From Limnoperna fortunei (Eukaryota > Mollusca > Bivalvia > Mytilida > Modiolidae): DNA of 64,000 nucleotides. Positions within the stretch are counted from its first letter, which is position 1, and each line of letters begins with the position of its first letter. The stretch lies in assembly GCA_944474755.1 (NCBI GenBank), contig OX104124.1:43043342-43107341 (forward strand), written 5' to 3'. Below, piece after piece: positions 49,267 to 60,460 of the stretch. The notes below the pieces were generated by a model. The model was not told the DNA's origin, ran no database searches, and saw only the letters and a program-made list of their open reading frames with translations. The position numbers were made by a program, and so were the translations under genes.

Positions 49267-52200
49267 TTATTTATTTATTAAAGATGAGGAACTACCATGT
49301 AATTTTCTGTCTAGACGATTTTTTGTGTTGTTACTTGAGTGGTTTTAAGGCCACTTTCACCCATTTTTTTAGTTATATATATGGTGAGACCACGTGATCA
49401 ATAGTAAATGACTATGCCGGTTCAACAAAAATTTTCAATACACGATATTCTTTGGTGGGGTATCTTATACATGTGTTGGACAAATTTTTTTTTAAACATG
49501 AGAAATTCTCACGGAAGTTTACATTGACACAAGTATATTGGCCTACCGTCAAGTATCGATCCCTCTAAAGTAATATTTTCCGAATTTCCGATCACTGAAC
49601 GGATATTTGTAGACGTTACTGCATCCGCTGTTTGCACTGATTCGGAGGTAGATTCTGTAGTTCTTGCAGCAGCTATGTTACACTCATCTTCCATATTTAA
49701 TATGACACTCATTATATCAGTTGCAGAGATTGATGTGCCTGAAAAGAAGGAAACAATTAAAATGTAAACTTTCAATATATCTGCATCCGTCTCTTATTCT
49801 GTTTGTGTGATAGTTATGCAATGTCCACGCAAAGGATTCTGGGTATCCTTCTTCAATCACAACACCTCTTCCCCGCCATTTGCTAACGCCGTGAGAGGTC
49901 TAACGCTAGAGATACCTCTCATGGAGCATAAGCTTCGCGTACAAACTCAGTAAATTGAATAAAAAACGGTATCAAAAGTGTATAGACTATATAAAAAGAT
50001 AAGATCGCGTGTATCTGTTTACAAACATCCTTCTTTATTTCCAAAAGTCAGACGAAGACGACAATTAAGTCTGCAGTAAATCGGGATGACGTGTCTGCGA
50101 ACCAGTTATGTTCAATGTGCCGGTGATTGTTACGGTCCTTTTTAAGGATTTTAATTGAACCAACTTTACACGCACAGAACAAAATTAAACAAACTACATC
50201 TTGACAACGTTTTCATTCAAAGTCAAAAACTGTTCATATTTGAGTTGCAAGAGGAATACGTTATTTTTATAAATTTCCTCATAATGGCGATTTTGGGCAA
50301 AAAATTCAAGTCTTCTTAAATAATGTAAGGTGTTCGTTTTACGCACCAGTAGTGGGACAATATCTTTTCGTCTGAGCTATAATTCTAAAATCTGAATCCT
50401 TGCTGTCCAGTTACCACACATCAACATGGTCCGTACATACCTGGATTTGTGGAATTACACAGGTGTATAGCATGGAGAACTTCCTCACTGGAGTAACCCA
50501 TTTCTAAGACACTCTTTGCTGCAACAGTATCAAGATGGCTGTTACTTTGGTGGTTGTCAGTGTTATTTGAATTAGATGACTCGGCGTATTGAAGAGGCGA
50601 TGGTACATTGTTTGAAGCGCCTTGACGTTGTTCTCTTTCCTGAAATTAACATATTTAATAAAATGTTGAATCAAATGTGTATAATTTGCATCACTTCTGA
50701 GCATATTTTTAACTGTATCATTGGGTCCAAACTTTACTGGGTGAGGAAGCTGGAGAATCTGGTAAAAACACCAGATCTTTAGCACAAACCTGGTAACCTT
50801 GTCAGTTAAGGTTGACCACCGCGTGCAAACTGGGCTGGAACTTGTAATTCCAGCGTTGACACGTCGGTAATTAGTATTAGATAAATAACTACCTCAACCA
50901 CCCAGACCATTAACATTTTAACATGATACTGAAATTCATAACAGTGGCTTAACAGTACAAACTAATTATCTCATATCTACATTTGTATATTTCTTTTGAA
51001 TTATAATTAGTATTTATATTAGACTAACACATACCAATTGTTCCTGTTTGTCTTGCACGGCTTTGACGAACTTTGGACCCTTATTCTGAAGCAAGTATGT
51101 ACATTTCGGAAACCATCTAGCATGCTCTATCCACGGATCGTCCCCTGCCTCCCAATTACGCAATCCACCACCGCAGAAGAAACACCGAGTGTAATCCTGG
51201 TAACCAGCAAACAGAAAACCAGCTGTTGCCATTTGCTGTGGCGTCTGGTCCAAATACGATGGCCATCCCTCATAAGTACTAATTCTCACTTGTAATGGCG
51301 CATAATTAGGATATCTTGGTTTATCGAGATGAATTCCCATCGAGGGAAGATCAATTCCATTAGACTGTTGTGAATGGGAAAGATTATCATTTCCTGTAGC
51401 ACCGCTTTGGCTTGAGTTAATAATAGCATGCGAGGTAGTTTCGTTTTTTGCATTTTCGTTGGAAGAAATTTGTTGACATGTTGACTCCGTGCTATTCAAA
51501 GGTGCTTGAGGTGTATAACTATTTTTGGGTGCAAACTGTCCGCTCTGACATGCGGTTTTATTCTGGTCTAGTTGTCTTAGCGAAGCACCGTTACAACTTT
51601 CATTTGTAAAAACGGAAGAAAAACTTTGGCCTTGGGCAAATGTCAAAGTATTTTCGCGTGATACAGTATTAGAATTTAAAGTGGAATTGGTAGTTTGAAT
51701 CGACAAAGTAGAAGAATTTGTTAGATTGTTGGAATTTCCCACTATAGAAGATTTTTCGCTTTGTGGGGGGCTTTCGTGGGCAATTGCTAAATTATCATTG
51801 GTTAAGCTTATTAAATGTTGACAACTTGGTGACAATTCTTGATGAATTTTGATTGGGTCATCCGTTGACGTCCATTTTTTATGCGTTATGCCACATGCAT
51901 AACAGCGCACCTCGTCTTCATTTCCGGTATAATAGAATCCAGCTTTTGACAGCAAACTTGTAAATATGTTCACTTGACGAGGGAAATTACTGAAAGAAGC
52001 AATTCTTAAAAGGTTATTTGACATTGATTGGTCTAAAGGAAGCGGAAGTCCTGAGGACAGACTGTCAAAATAAGTTGTTAAACTAATGGCGGGAAAATGA
52101 TGAATAATTTGGGTGGGAAATCCCTGTAATCTAAACAGATAGTCCAATGATCCGCATATCTCCTTCGAATTTTTGAAGATTGTTGAATTTTCTTTTTGTT

Positions 52201-52579
52201 TTACTTTTACACCATAGCAGCAATTTTTGTAATCTTTTTTTGCAATAAATTTTTCCAAGATAAGTTGGTACACGATGCACACAAATGTCGATACACTTTC
52301 AAAATTTTTTGTATTTAATCCAATATATCTGAGCATAAGTGAGTTCAAAAGGTCATCTTTATGTCGTGCATAAACGTCAATGTCACAGCTTTGTTCGGAA
52401 TCTAAAATGCATTGTTTTCTCTTTGAACTATTTTTTATGAATACTTGTTCTGATCTTGCTTTAACACCAACGTCGGTACAGTTCAACTCTGATGGACTGC
52501 TTATTGATCTATATGTTTCTGGTCTCGGCGTATGCTCCACTACATCTGACTCCGAAAATCTCCTCACCATTTTGCACAT
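48708..52579 (-). CDS. Inhibitor of apoptosis protein, BIR-BIR-UBA-RING (BIRC2/3-like), four coding exons
   Basis: Joining minus-strand exons 52579-51035, 50639-50441, 49738-49547 and 48904-48708 gives a 710-residue protein in one frame. BIR1 (about 189-256) has zinc ligands C226, C229, H246, C253. BIR2 (about 430-497) has C466, C469, H486, C493 and the GDDPWIEHARWFPKC block typical of peptide-binding BIRs. A UBA-type segment follows (about 554-577, VLEMGYSSEEVLHAI), then a C3HC4 RING (C663, C666, C678, H680, C684, C687, C694, C697) ending KGTVKTFLA. In this family BIRs bind caspases or IAP-binding-motif proteins, UBA binds ubiquitin and RING is an E3 ligase. The ATG at 52579 is the first Met after an in-frame stop; TTTTTCAG just upstream suggests a 5'-UTR intron. 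The BIR spacer (~175 residues) is unusually long and rich in S, N, T, Q. Residues 1-185 match nothing I recognise. Bivalves carry many IAP paralogues, so no symbol is given. Confidence 0.93.
49220..49280. repeat. (AT)n and (TTTA)n microsatellite in IAP intron 3
   Basis: About 20 AT dinucleotides (49220-49261) followed by four to five ATTT units. It lies inside the intron between exons 4 and 3. The plus frame at 49131-49397 is an artefact of it. Confidence 0.9.
49547..49738 (-). CDS. IAP coding exon 3 (linker)
   Basis: 192 bp, phase 1 to phase 1. The acceptor CTTCTTTTCAG is strong and the donor is GTAGGCC. It encodes about 64 residues of acidic, S/T-rich linker between UBA and RING with no named domain. 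Its symmetrical phase means it could be skipped without breaking the frame. Confidence 0.85.
50441..50639 (-). CDS. IAP coding exon 2 (UBA domain)
   Basis: 199 bp. The acceptor is TTAATTTCAG before GAAAGAG and the donor GTATGTACG follows CCAG. It encodes residues 516 to 582, shared with the next exon at the last codon. The UBA signature EMGYSSEEVLHAI is clear. It begins in phase 0 and ends in phase 1. The frames at 50504-50785 (minus) and 50576-50782 (plus) are shadows in other frames. Confidence 0.9.
51035..52579 (-). CDS. IAP coding exon 1 (N-terminal region, BIR1, spacer, BIR2)
   Basis: 1545 bp, 515 codons, ending in phase 0 at CAATTG followed by the donor GTATGTG (51034 downward). The frame runs on only six codons past the donor before a stop, which supports splicing there. 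It contains both BIR domains and the long low-complexity spacer. Confidence 0.93.
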
Positions 52580-52599
52580 TTTGCGTTGTGATACTAATT

Positions 52600-52865
52600 G
52601 AAAATACTGAAAAATTACATTAAATTTAAATAAGAAATAATCTTCTATACCTTAAAAATTTCTCAATATAAGAAAGTGTAAAAAATCTATTTATTAGTGA
52701 GTGATTTGGAGGTGTCAATTTTTTGTTAAACCAAAAAAGTGTTTAAGCTGAAGCTGGTGTCAAGCTTGTGACTCACGTTGACTAGTCTCAATTGTTTGTC
52801 ACACTGATCAAGAATGTTATGCATTTTTCATATCTGTTTTCTGTTTAGTTTTTGATTCAACCTAT
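52600..52865. other. IAP upstream region
   Basis: AT-rich DNA immediately upstream of the IAP start. TTTTTCAG on the minus strand at about 52608 suggests a splice acceptor joining an unseen 5'-untranslated exon further upstream. No convincing core promoter was identified. Confidence 0.4.
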
Positions 52866-52869
52866 TGTC

Positions 52870-53035
52870 GTTCTGTTTTGGGTGGAAACAGCGGTGGTCT
52901 GTGAAAACCACCGACCAGACCATAGACAGGAAAACTAACAATCCTTGTCAATTAATTTTGTAGTCAATCAAACCTAACCCAACTTGAGGCTCAAACTCGC
53001 AACCTCAGTGTTAGATTTCTAGATCATCTGTATTC
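52870..53035 (-). mobile_element. Diverged SINE copy
   Basis: GGGTGGAAACAGCGGTGGTC, GAAAACCACCGACC, GACAGGAAAACTAACAATCC and GGCTCAAACTCGCAACCTCAG match, in reverse, the body and tRNA-like half of the bivalve SINE type seen at 31441 and 62124, with many differences. It is an old copy or a sister subfamily. It sits a few hundred bases upstream of the IAP coding start. Confidence 0.6.
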
Positions 53036-53189
53036 ACTTAGACTCAAAATATGTGTAACATGAGTTGTACAAAATACAAGTTTTACAAATTGCAAAGAAG
53101 ACGTGATAACTACATAAATATGAAAACTATAACAATAGTATAAATAGGTAATTACAATACAATTGAAATATGTTTTATAAATAGTGATA

Positions 53190-55165
53190 GTTTATATCAT
53201 AGTTTTATGTAACAAATTGAAAACAAACCTTTGAGATTTTGTATAGTTGGTAGGGACGAGTAACATTTGGGTACATATAAATCCCGAAAGTGAGAGATTG
53301 TACAATTTTTTACAAATCAACAGATAATGGGACTCGTCTCCTATCAATCTTTCATTACATAAAGTGCAAACTCTTTCTTTTTTGGAATGTTTTACCAACG
53401 ACCTGTCTCTATAGGAAACTTTACATTACATAATCTAAATTTTGTAATCCAAATTCTTGACTTCTCTTGAAGTCTAAGTAAATATTTTTCAAAGTTAAAA
53501 TCCACTTCTATGTAATCCAAACATAAGTTTGAACTACTATTCCGTTTGTTTTCATAATTCGATAATAGAAGATTAACATTCTTCATTTTCGATCTATTTC
53601 TAGTGGGAATCGTCCTTATATATCATATACAATGAAATAAGGTTTACTTCTTTCAGTATTGAGGATTCGCTTACAAACTTTTAAATGAACTTTTTCGATG
53701 ATATTAGAATTTTCAAACCCCTAAATTTCAGAACCATACAATAAAATTAGAGCAATCATAAAGTAAACAAGTTTCAGTTGAATATCTATAGGAATATTCA
53801 TAGTTTTAATTCTCTGCAGTTTTCGCTTGCAAAATATCATGACTTTGGTTTTGCTTGTGTTTCCACGTGTTTCAATACTCTGCAAATATATCTAGGTCTC
53901 TATGCATGTCAACAATCGATTCTGCAATTATTACAGTATCATATGCGTACAAAATTGCAAAGATATCTAAGTATATTCGAAGGTTATCCTGACATTTTGT
54001 AGATAGAGGATTTCCATCTGCATTTTTGAAGTATTCTTCTAGGTCTTTCAAGAAAATTGAAAACAATTCTCTACCTGGCGAACTCCTACCAGACAGCGGA
54101 AAACGTCGGATCGCTCACTTCTATATTGAGCGCACGATTTAATATTATTATACATATTACAAATAGCATTAACACATTTTCCTCTTATGTTACTACGTTG
54201 TAACTTTGTCCACAGTCCAGATCTCCACACAGTATCAAACGCCTTTCTAAAATCAATAAATGAACAGGAGAGCCTTTTTCCACATGATAAGTATAAGGAT
54301 ACCAAAAGCATGTAAAACAAAAAATATTATCTGCCGTCGAATGACCCTTCCTGAATTAAGCCAGATTTTTAAAATTTAAACTTTACTCATTAGAAAAAAC
54401 AGTCAACCAACCTCACATGAGAATAGAGGTAAAAAGCTTACTGAGACAACTAACGAGGGTCCTAATTATCGCCCTTATTTTTGTAAACTTGTTTTATTAT
54501 ACCAATTATCCATTTTTCTGGTACAATTCCAGTGCCTAAAATAATATTAAATAGCTTGAACATGGTTGGTATACGTTCCGATGGAAGATATTTCAAATAT
54601 CCGTTCAGAATTTTGTCCACTCCCGGTGCCTTAGTATTTTAAAGATTTGTAATCGCACGTTTGACCTCGTCTCCACTGAGTGGACCATTTAGGATTATCC
54701 CAAGTTGGTCAGTTTCGCAAAGAAGAGGTCAAAATTCTCATCGTATAAATGAATATCAACAGATGCATCATCTGAATTATCGGCATTTCGATTTTTAAAA
54801 TGTTTTCTACAAAGATTTAAGTGGAATATCAGGTTTATCGGTTTGATATGACTAAATCGACTCAATATTTTCAAAAAACTTTCGCAGTTCATCTGCGCAT
54901 TTTGTTTGGTACTGTTCAAAACTAACATTCATTTGCATTTTGTATTCTCGTGATGCCTGTTTTAAAGAGTCTTTATCGTCATCAGCTTAGTTTACACTAT
55001 ATTATTTTTTGACTTTATGAAATTCATTTTTGTTTCTGTTTACAACTTGTATCAAACCATGGTTTATAATTTATATTTGTTTACATCTATTATTTGGGTA
55101 AGACTTAGCAACTCCTATTACATCAGTGAGAGTACGTATAGAAAAACAGATACATTTTAAAAAAA
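53190..55165 (-). pseudogene. Decayed non-LTR retrotransposon (LINE) reverse transcriptase
   Basis: Read on the minus strand from 55165 downwards, fragments in shifting frames follow LINE order. A segment near 55070-55040 reads like the KPWFD linker, followed by poorly conserved sequence to 54700. GPLSGDEVKRAI and APGVDKILNGYLKYLPSE fall at about 54690-54570, VPEKWIIGI near 54500, SFIDFRKAFDTVWRSGLW at 54270-54215 (RT motif A), and LYAYDTVIIAES near 53945, where LYADD has become LYAYD. Beyond it are VDFNFEKYLLRL-type 3' sequence and a CTLCN zinc-knuckle-like end at 53340. Multiple frameshifts and stops, and loss of one catalytic Asp, make it dead. The clade (Jockey/CR1-like) cannot be fixed here. 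Confidence 0.85.
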
Positions 55166-56933
55166 GAATTTGTATTTTTCTTTATTATGTGGATGATAGG
55201 AAGAAAGTTAAGATACAATTTAAAATCAAGTGTTGATATTGGATGTGGGCCTTCGTCATGTTCGTAATCCATATTAGTCATTTTGATGCTCTGATCGACG
55301 ATATAACATATTTATTTATTTTTCTTATCGAATTTAAACACAGGCAAACTTTTTTAAAAGCATGTCAGACAATACCTGATATATTAAGTTACAAATCAAA
55401 TAACTGCTTAGCGACATACGATCCGCTTTCTGTGTGCAATGGGTCCGCTAAGTCACAATTTACGCGCTCAATAGGGGAACTATATTAAAAATAGATACAG
55501 TAACTTCTAAAAATAGAGATGCAAATCGTGGTAATAATTGATAAATATTGTTAACATTTAGCAAAATCATTTTTGTTTAATCTTAGCTTTTATTTAAATT
55601 ATACACATAGCTTGAGTATTATAGTCACACATATGTTAAATTATTAATTATATTTATGTTATTAAATGTGTAGGCGGTATGGTTGTTTACATTACATGTT
55701 ATATATATCAAAAACTAATAAATTTAACATGATTCTACAAATTGATCACGATACTCCCGATGTCTCCGTGGGAAGGGGTGTCTTCAAGTAGTAATGTCAT
55801 TAAATTGAGAATTTCCATTTAAATTGGCGGCAAATCAACACGTATATTTTACCTATGTAATTCTTGGTGTTTTCCTCGTGGATGATTCAACGATATGACG
55901 ACACCGCGAACTACACTATTTATATAGTATCGGTGTGACGCATGTATTTGCTGACGCCATAAGATAAATATTTAGTGTCACAAACATTATTAAAGTGGAA
56001 TGACATAGCGTTTAATTTTGTTATTTATAAATTTAAACCAAGTACACGGTTCGTCGATTCAAAATACATTTATTAAGTATTAATCAATGGAGAAATCAAA
56101 GTATCAAAATAAATCATGGCGTGCATTTTTTAAATGTAATAAAAATATAAAATTCTAAGTTTGTTCATATCGATATACATTGTAACAATTCTGTTCTTGA
56201 CTTAGGGTTTCCTGAACAACAAGGTTTGTGTGTGTTTTTTTTCTTTTGAATGAATAAATGCTAACATTATACACTAACATAAAAAACCATTTATTAACAA
56301 TATATGAAGTATTTATTCTAAAATTTTATATCTTAAATTTTAAAAGTAATCTGATTTCGTTTCCTTTCATTTTGTAAAGAACACTCGAGTCAAACATTAT
56401 TTATTTATTTTAAACAACATAGCATTGATCAATGACTATACTACTATATAATGTCCCTGCATTGATATAGTGTGTTTTTGTGTGTTTAACAAGGGTCGAG
56501 TTAAGTGAAAACTTCTAAATTTAAGACTTCTGAATTAAGAGTATAAAAATTTGGAAAAATGAATTACCACTTAAAAACGTGTATTTAATCTACAAACATG
56601 TAATAACTCTATAGGAACATATACTTAAGTAAAAATACAATGGATTAAAAGCAACAGACTGGTAAAAATCTAAGCTCATACCTCATACTTGAAACCATCG
56701 CTTTTTGGAAAAAATGAAAGCATTTGCAAACGACTGTTATTTATATCTTGAACTACAAAATACTTAGTAACAATACAAAAAATTGTAGTGTCACTCAATT
56801 AAACAAAATCTTTTTACTCAAACCTAAATTCAGTTACACAATTTCAGCACACAAAACATTCTCCCAAGTCGGGGGTTCTGTGTCCACCCTCATCGGTAAA
56901 GAGAACGTGGACTCAGAACCCATATAAAAAAAA

Positions 56934-56965
<32 letters not shown>

Positions 56966-57639
56966 TTAGACAGATATTTAGTATCCAATTTCATAAAACT
57001 ATATAATTTATGAAATGCGTTGAAATTAAATTAAATTTATATTCACGACATATATGGGATTTTAAAAAATTTTTGAAAACACATGACATGGCAGCGAAAC
57101 TACAAAAAAATGCTAAAACCTTTCTACAAATTTCCTTGCCTATTATATGTAATAGTAACAATTATAATGTACCAGGTACAATCTCTCATCGGTTCCGTTT
57201 CCACCAAGCCTCAAAGCCGTGGGAGAAACTTCCGCTTTATCAAATGTGAACGAGTAACTTAATTCTTGGAATATAAAAAATAAATTAAGTTATAATAAAA
57301 AATATTCATCAATGTACTTGCAACCATGCAAAAGATTCTTGATACTGTTTACCTCAAAGGGCCATTCATAAAACCAACATTTCGTTGAATGTATATATAT
57401 GTATTTTGTCCTTATTCGTGTAAATGTGTATTTTCCACTTGATTTCAAGTACATTTTGAGTGATTACTGAAATCGCCGTAAATAGAAAGAGATACCAGAT
57501 TTTGCACACGCAGATCTGGCATTTAAAAAAAAGGGGGGGGGGGTGATAATGTTAGGCAACATTCATTCGACATCATTCAACATCAACGAAGAATATTTAC
57601 ATAAAAAGGAAAAATATTAATATGTTCCTAAAGCCAAAA
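55166..57639. other. Long AT-rich stretch without supported genes
   Basis: No domain-bearing frame. The plus frames at 55243-55488, 56724-56927 and 57010-57249 show no recognisable similarity, splice context or repeated structure. Near 55890-55960 there are several CpG-containing motifs (GACGACACCGCG, GGTGTGACGC) that could belong to a distant 5' exon or promoter, but this is unsupported. Confidence 0.4.
56926..56962 (+). repeat. Poly(A)/(AAAT)n tract
   Basis: About 14 A residues followed by five TAAA units. The tract may be the 3' tail of an inserted retroposon whose body lies to the left, including GTGTCCACCCTCATCGG near 56881, but no family was recognised. Confidence 0.65.
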
Positions 57640-58055
57640 CTAGAAAATCTGTGAGCAATGCTCACTAATTTATACCCCCGCTACCCAATTTTCAAAACAT
57701 CCCAAATATTAATCTGGTCAAAATGTTAATATCAGGTGCAAAATTGGACTATTTGACAAAAATCTATAAAAGGTTTATCATATTCCATTCAGTTGTAGGT
57801 GGAGCTGTGGATAAGAAATGGGTACCCCTCTATGTGAATGACAAAGTCCATATTTTGCTATAGGAAACCCCAAATATCGTTCCTATCAAAATGTAAAATG
57901 TCAGATGCACAATAGGACTATGTGACAAAGATTCTGTGTAAGTTTCATCAAATTACATTCAGTTGTGCAAGAGGAGTTGCGTATAAGAGAAAGTGTAACG
58001 GACGGACGGACGCCTCATCACTATATAACCTCTAGCGAAGGGGGGGGGATGTATA
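57640..58055 (+). mobile_element. Small Helitron-like element with two core repeats
   Basis: It begins CTAGAAAATCTGTGAGC after an A-run, like the element at 38191, and has an immediate hairpin, GTGAGC-AAT-GCTCAC (57651-57665). Two core units about 167 bp apart start with AAATATTAATCTGGTC (57706) and AAATATCGTTCCTATC (57873). A GGACGGACGGACG tract precedes the end. TTATACCCCCGC near the start and a G-run with GTATAA near 58040-58055 form subterminal inverted pairing. It has no genes. The exact 3' end is uncertain. Confidence 0.7.
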
Positions 58056-60280
58056 ATAATGACATACATGTTTAAACGTTTCCTTAAGTAAGTTGTCTGA
58101 CATGAGATGTAAAGTACGAAGAATGAAACAAATCTATACCCCGGACCACCGTAAACATTAAGCAAGAATTAAAATCAAATTTACATTATAATATTTATAA
58201 CTTCATATAGTGTCGCTATTCAGACATTCACATAATCACAAAAAGCTGGAAATGTGTAATTTAGTTTGTGTAAACTTTTAAAAACGTTTGAAGAACACTA
58301 TACTTGATGTTTTAAATAATCTTACCTTACATAACACGCATGTTCAGTTTAATACACAAGGGGAGGTATAATGTATAAAACATTATCTGCTTAAAGGAAA
58401 TCTCAACCCTCAATATCAATATCTTTATATAATTGGACAGAGAAAGGGTGTAACATTTCCTTGAAGTCAGGTAAATTTAGCTTTAAATTCAAATAATCCC
58501 TATTTTAGGAAATATTAGTTTTATCAGGAACCTATAAGTAGTTGTACTGGTCCCAGGTTTCAGTTGGGATTAACATAACTATACATATATAGGACATACA
58601 AATGTTTACCGCGAACACATTCCGTTATTAACATTTTAATTTTCTTTATTCGGGGAAGCAAACAAAGCCGTTAAAGGTAGGTCTTAAATCCAGTCACTAT
58701 CACGTCCGCGTTTATGTCAGTTAATATACTTTATGGCAAACTTAAGAGCTTTCTAGGTTCCTGAACAACAGCCTCGGACACTCTTGTGGCATATTTATAT
58801 GGTGCGTGTACGGCAGGTCGAAAAATCAATGTAACTATTATATATTATTAAAATTGTAAAAACCATGCTACACAGTATATAAGACGCACACCAGAACGTT
58901 ATATCATTACGCAACCAATAAAATCTATGTACATGCCAATGAGGGAAAATCCTTTTTATAGAAATATTAACTATTTTTATGTATATTTACACTATATATA
59001 TTTTTTATATTATGAATAAAAACAACATTCTATAACTATTAAAGGTATAAAATGGCCGTTAGTACTAGTAGTTGTATCCCCATTTTAAAGATAGATTTGT
59101 TGGTATATTTGTCTGTCTTCTGTTTTAAGCACTTGTCTCAGCAAGAAAAATTTACCAACATACCTATGTAGAACAATACAAGTAGCTAAGGCTTTGAGTA
59201 GTCGTAATTATACGACATTCAGAAACTAAACAACTTAAATGGTTAAGTTATTGTGGTGTTGGTGTATCAGATGTTTCAGTTTATGTAGACTACGTAAATC
59301 ATATGGAAGTCGAGAGAGTCGCATAGGAAAGGCGGAAATATAATTTGTAATAATGCTTAAAATAGTGTTTCAAATTTTAAGAACTATTCGACGGAATAAC
59401 AATTTTAATTGCCAAAACCAACGAAAATTATTTTTTTGGTTATTTACTGTAAAAAAACACACCCACACACACACACACGCACGCAGTAGACTTACCGAGA
59501 GGCACTATTTCACAATATGCAGATAGCGGGCGTATAACGTGTATTACCATTGTTTGATACCAGCATATATAAAGTTAGTCCAAAAATCCTCTGCTGTTCA
59601 ACGCTTTTTTTGCTTGTCCCACGCACGCAAAGAAGCGTTGGACGGAAGATGATTCTCGGACTAATCGTATTTGTTGACATCAGGTAAAAATTCTCGCTTA
59701 TCCACTGGAATTTTCAACAGATTGTGTGGATTTTAGGTTTTTGTTTTGATTAGCAATCACACAATATTTCCATAAAGTTCGTTGCCCTAAATATTAACTG
59801 GTGCAAGTAATCGCTTTTTTAGAAAATATGGACATAAAATCTAAATGAATTATTGGCGCGAAAATCAGTCTTTGATCATTAACAATCTTATCCTTCAGCT
59901 AAGTTGTTCTAACGTGACTTCAAACAGAATTGAATGTAAAGTAAATTAGAACAAAGAGAAAATAAAACGCGGCATTGATTTCGTCGAAAGGAAAGTGAAA
60001 GAAAGAATAATAACGCTCCAAATTAATAACATTTACTTCGTTGATCCCACATCTTTGACAGCCGTGCATTTAGGGACAAAGAAACTCCAATAAACGAACG
60101 ACTTCGAAGGTAACGACAACGGAAGTTGACTTCAGAAGTCAAAATAACGACTGACAAATTTTCATAAACTAGTTTTACTAAAGTTCTTTTAGTCAAAATA
60201 TCGACTTGGTAACACAAACACACACACAAACAAGTAAGGAAAGCTTAGCGTTAAGTTTATGCAGTATAAGTTAGTTACTG
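58056..60280. other. No recognisable gene; CA-rich tract
   Basis: AT-rich unique DNA with a short (CA)n tract at 59456-59484. Open frames at 57959-58165 and 60023-60229 (minus) have no supporting features. Confidence 0.4.
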
Positions 60281-60460
60281 TCTGGACAAAAGATGGACTA
60301 GCTGGACATAAAACAGACTCATAAAACAGACTAGCTGGACATAAAACAGACTTGCTGGACATAAAACAGACTAGCTGGACATAAAACGGACTTGCTGGAC
60401 ATAAAACAGACTAGCTGGACATAAAACGGACTTGCTGGACATATGATGAACTGGCTGGAA
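60281..60460. repeat. 20-bp minisatellite, about eight copies
   Basis: The unit GCTGGACATAAAACAGACTA alternates with a variant ending in CTT and with AACGGA in place of AACAGA. The array is flanked by degenerate units (CTGGACAAAAGATGGACTA on the left, CTGGACATATGATGAACTG on the right). Confidence 0.93.

Noticed and set aside
50504..50785. 93-codon minus-strand frame
   Set aside because: It overlaps IAP exon 2 in a different frame; the UBA-encoding frame is the real one.
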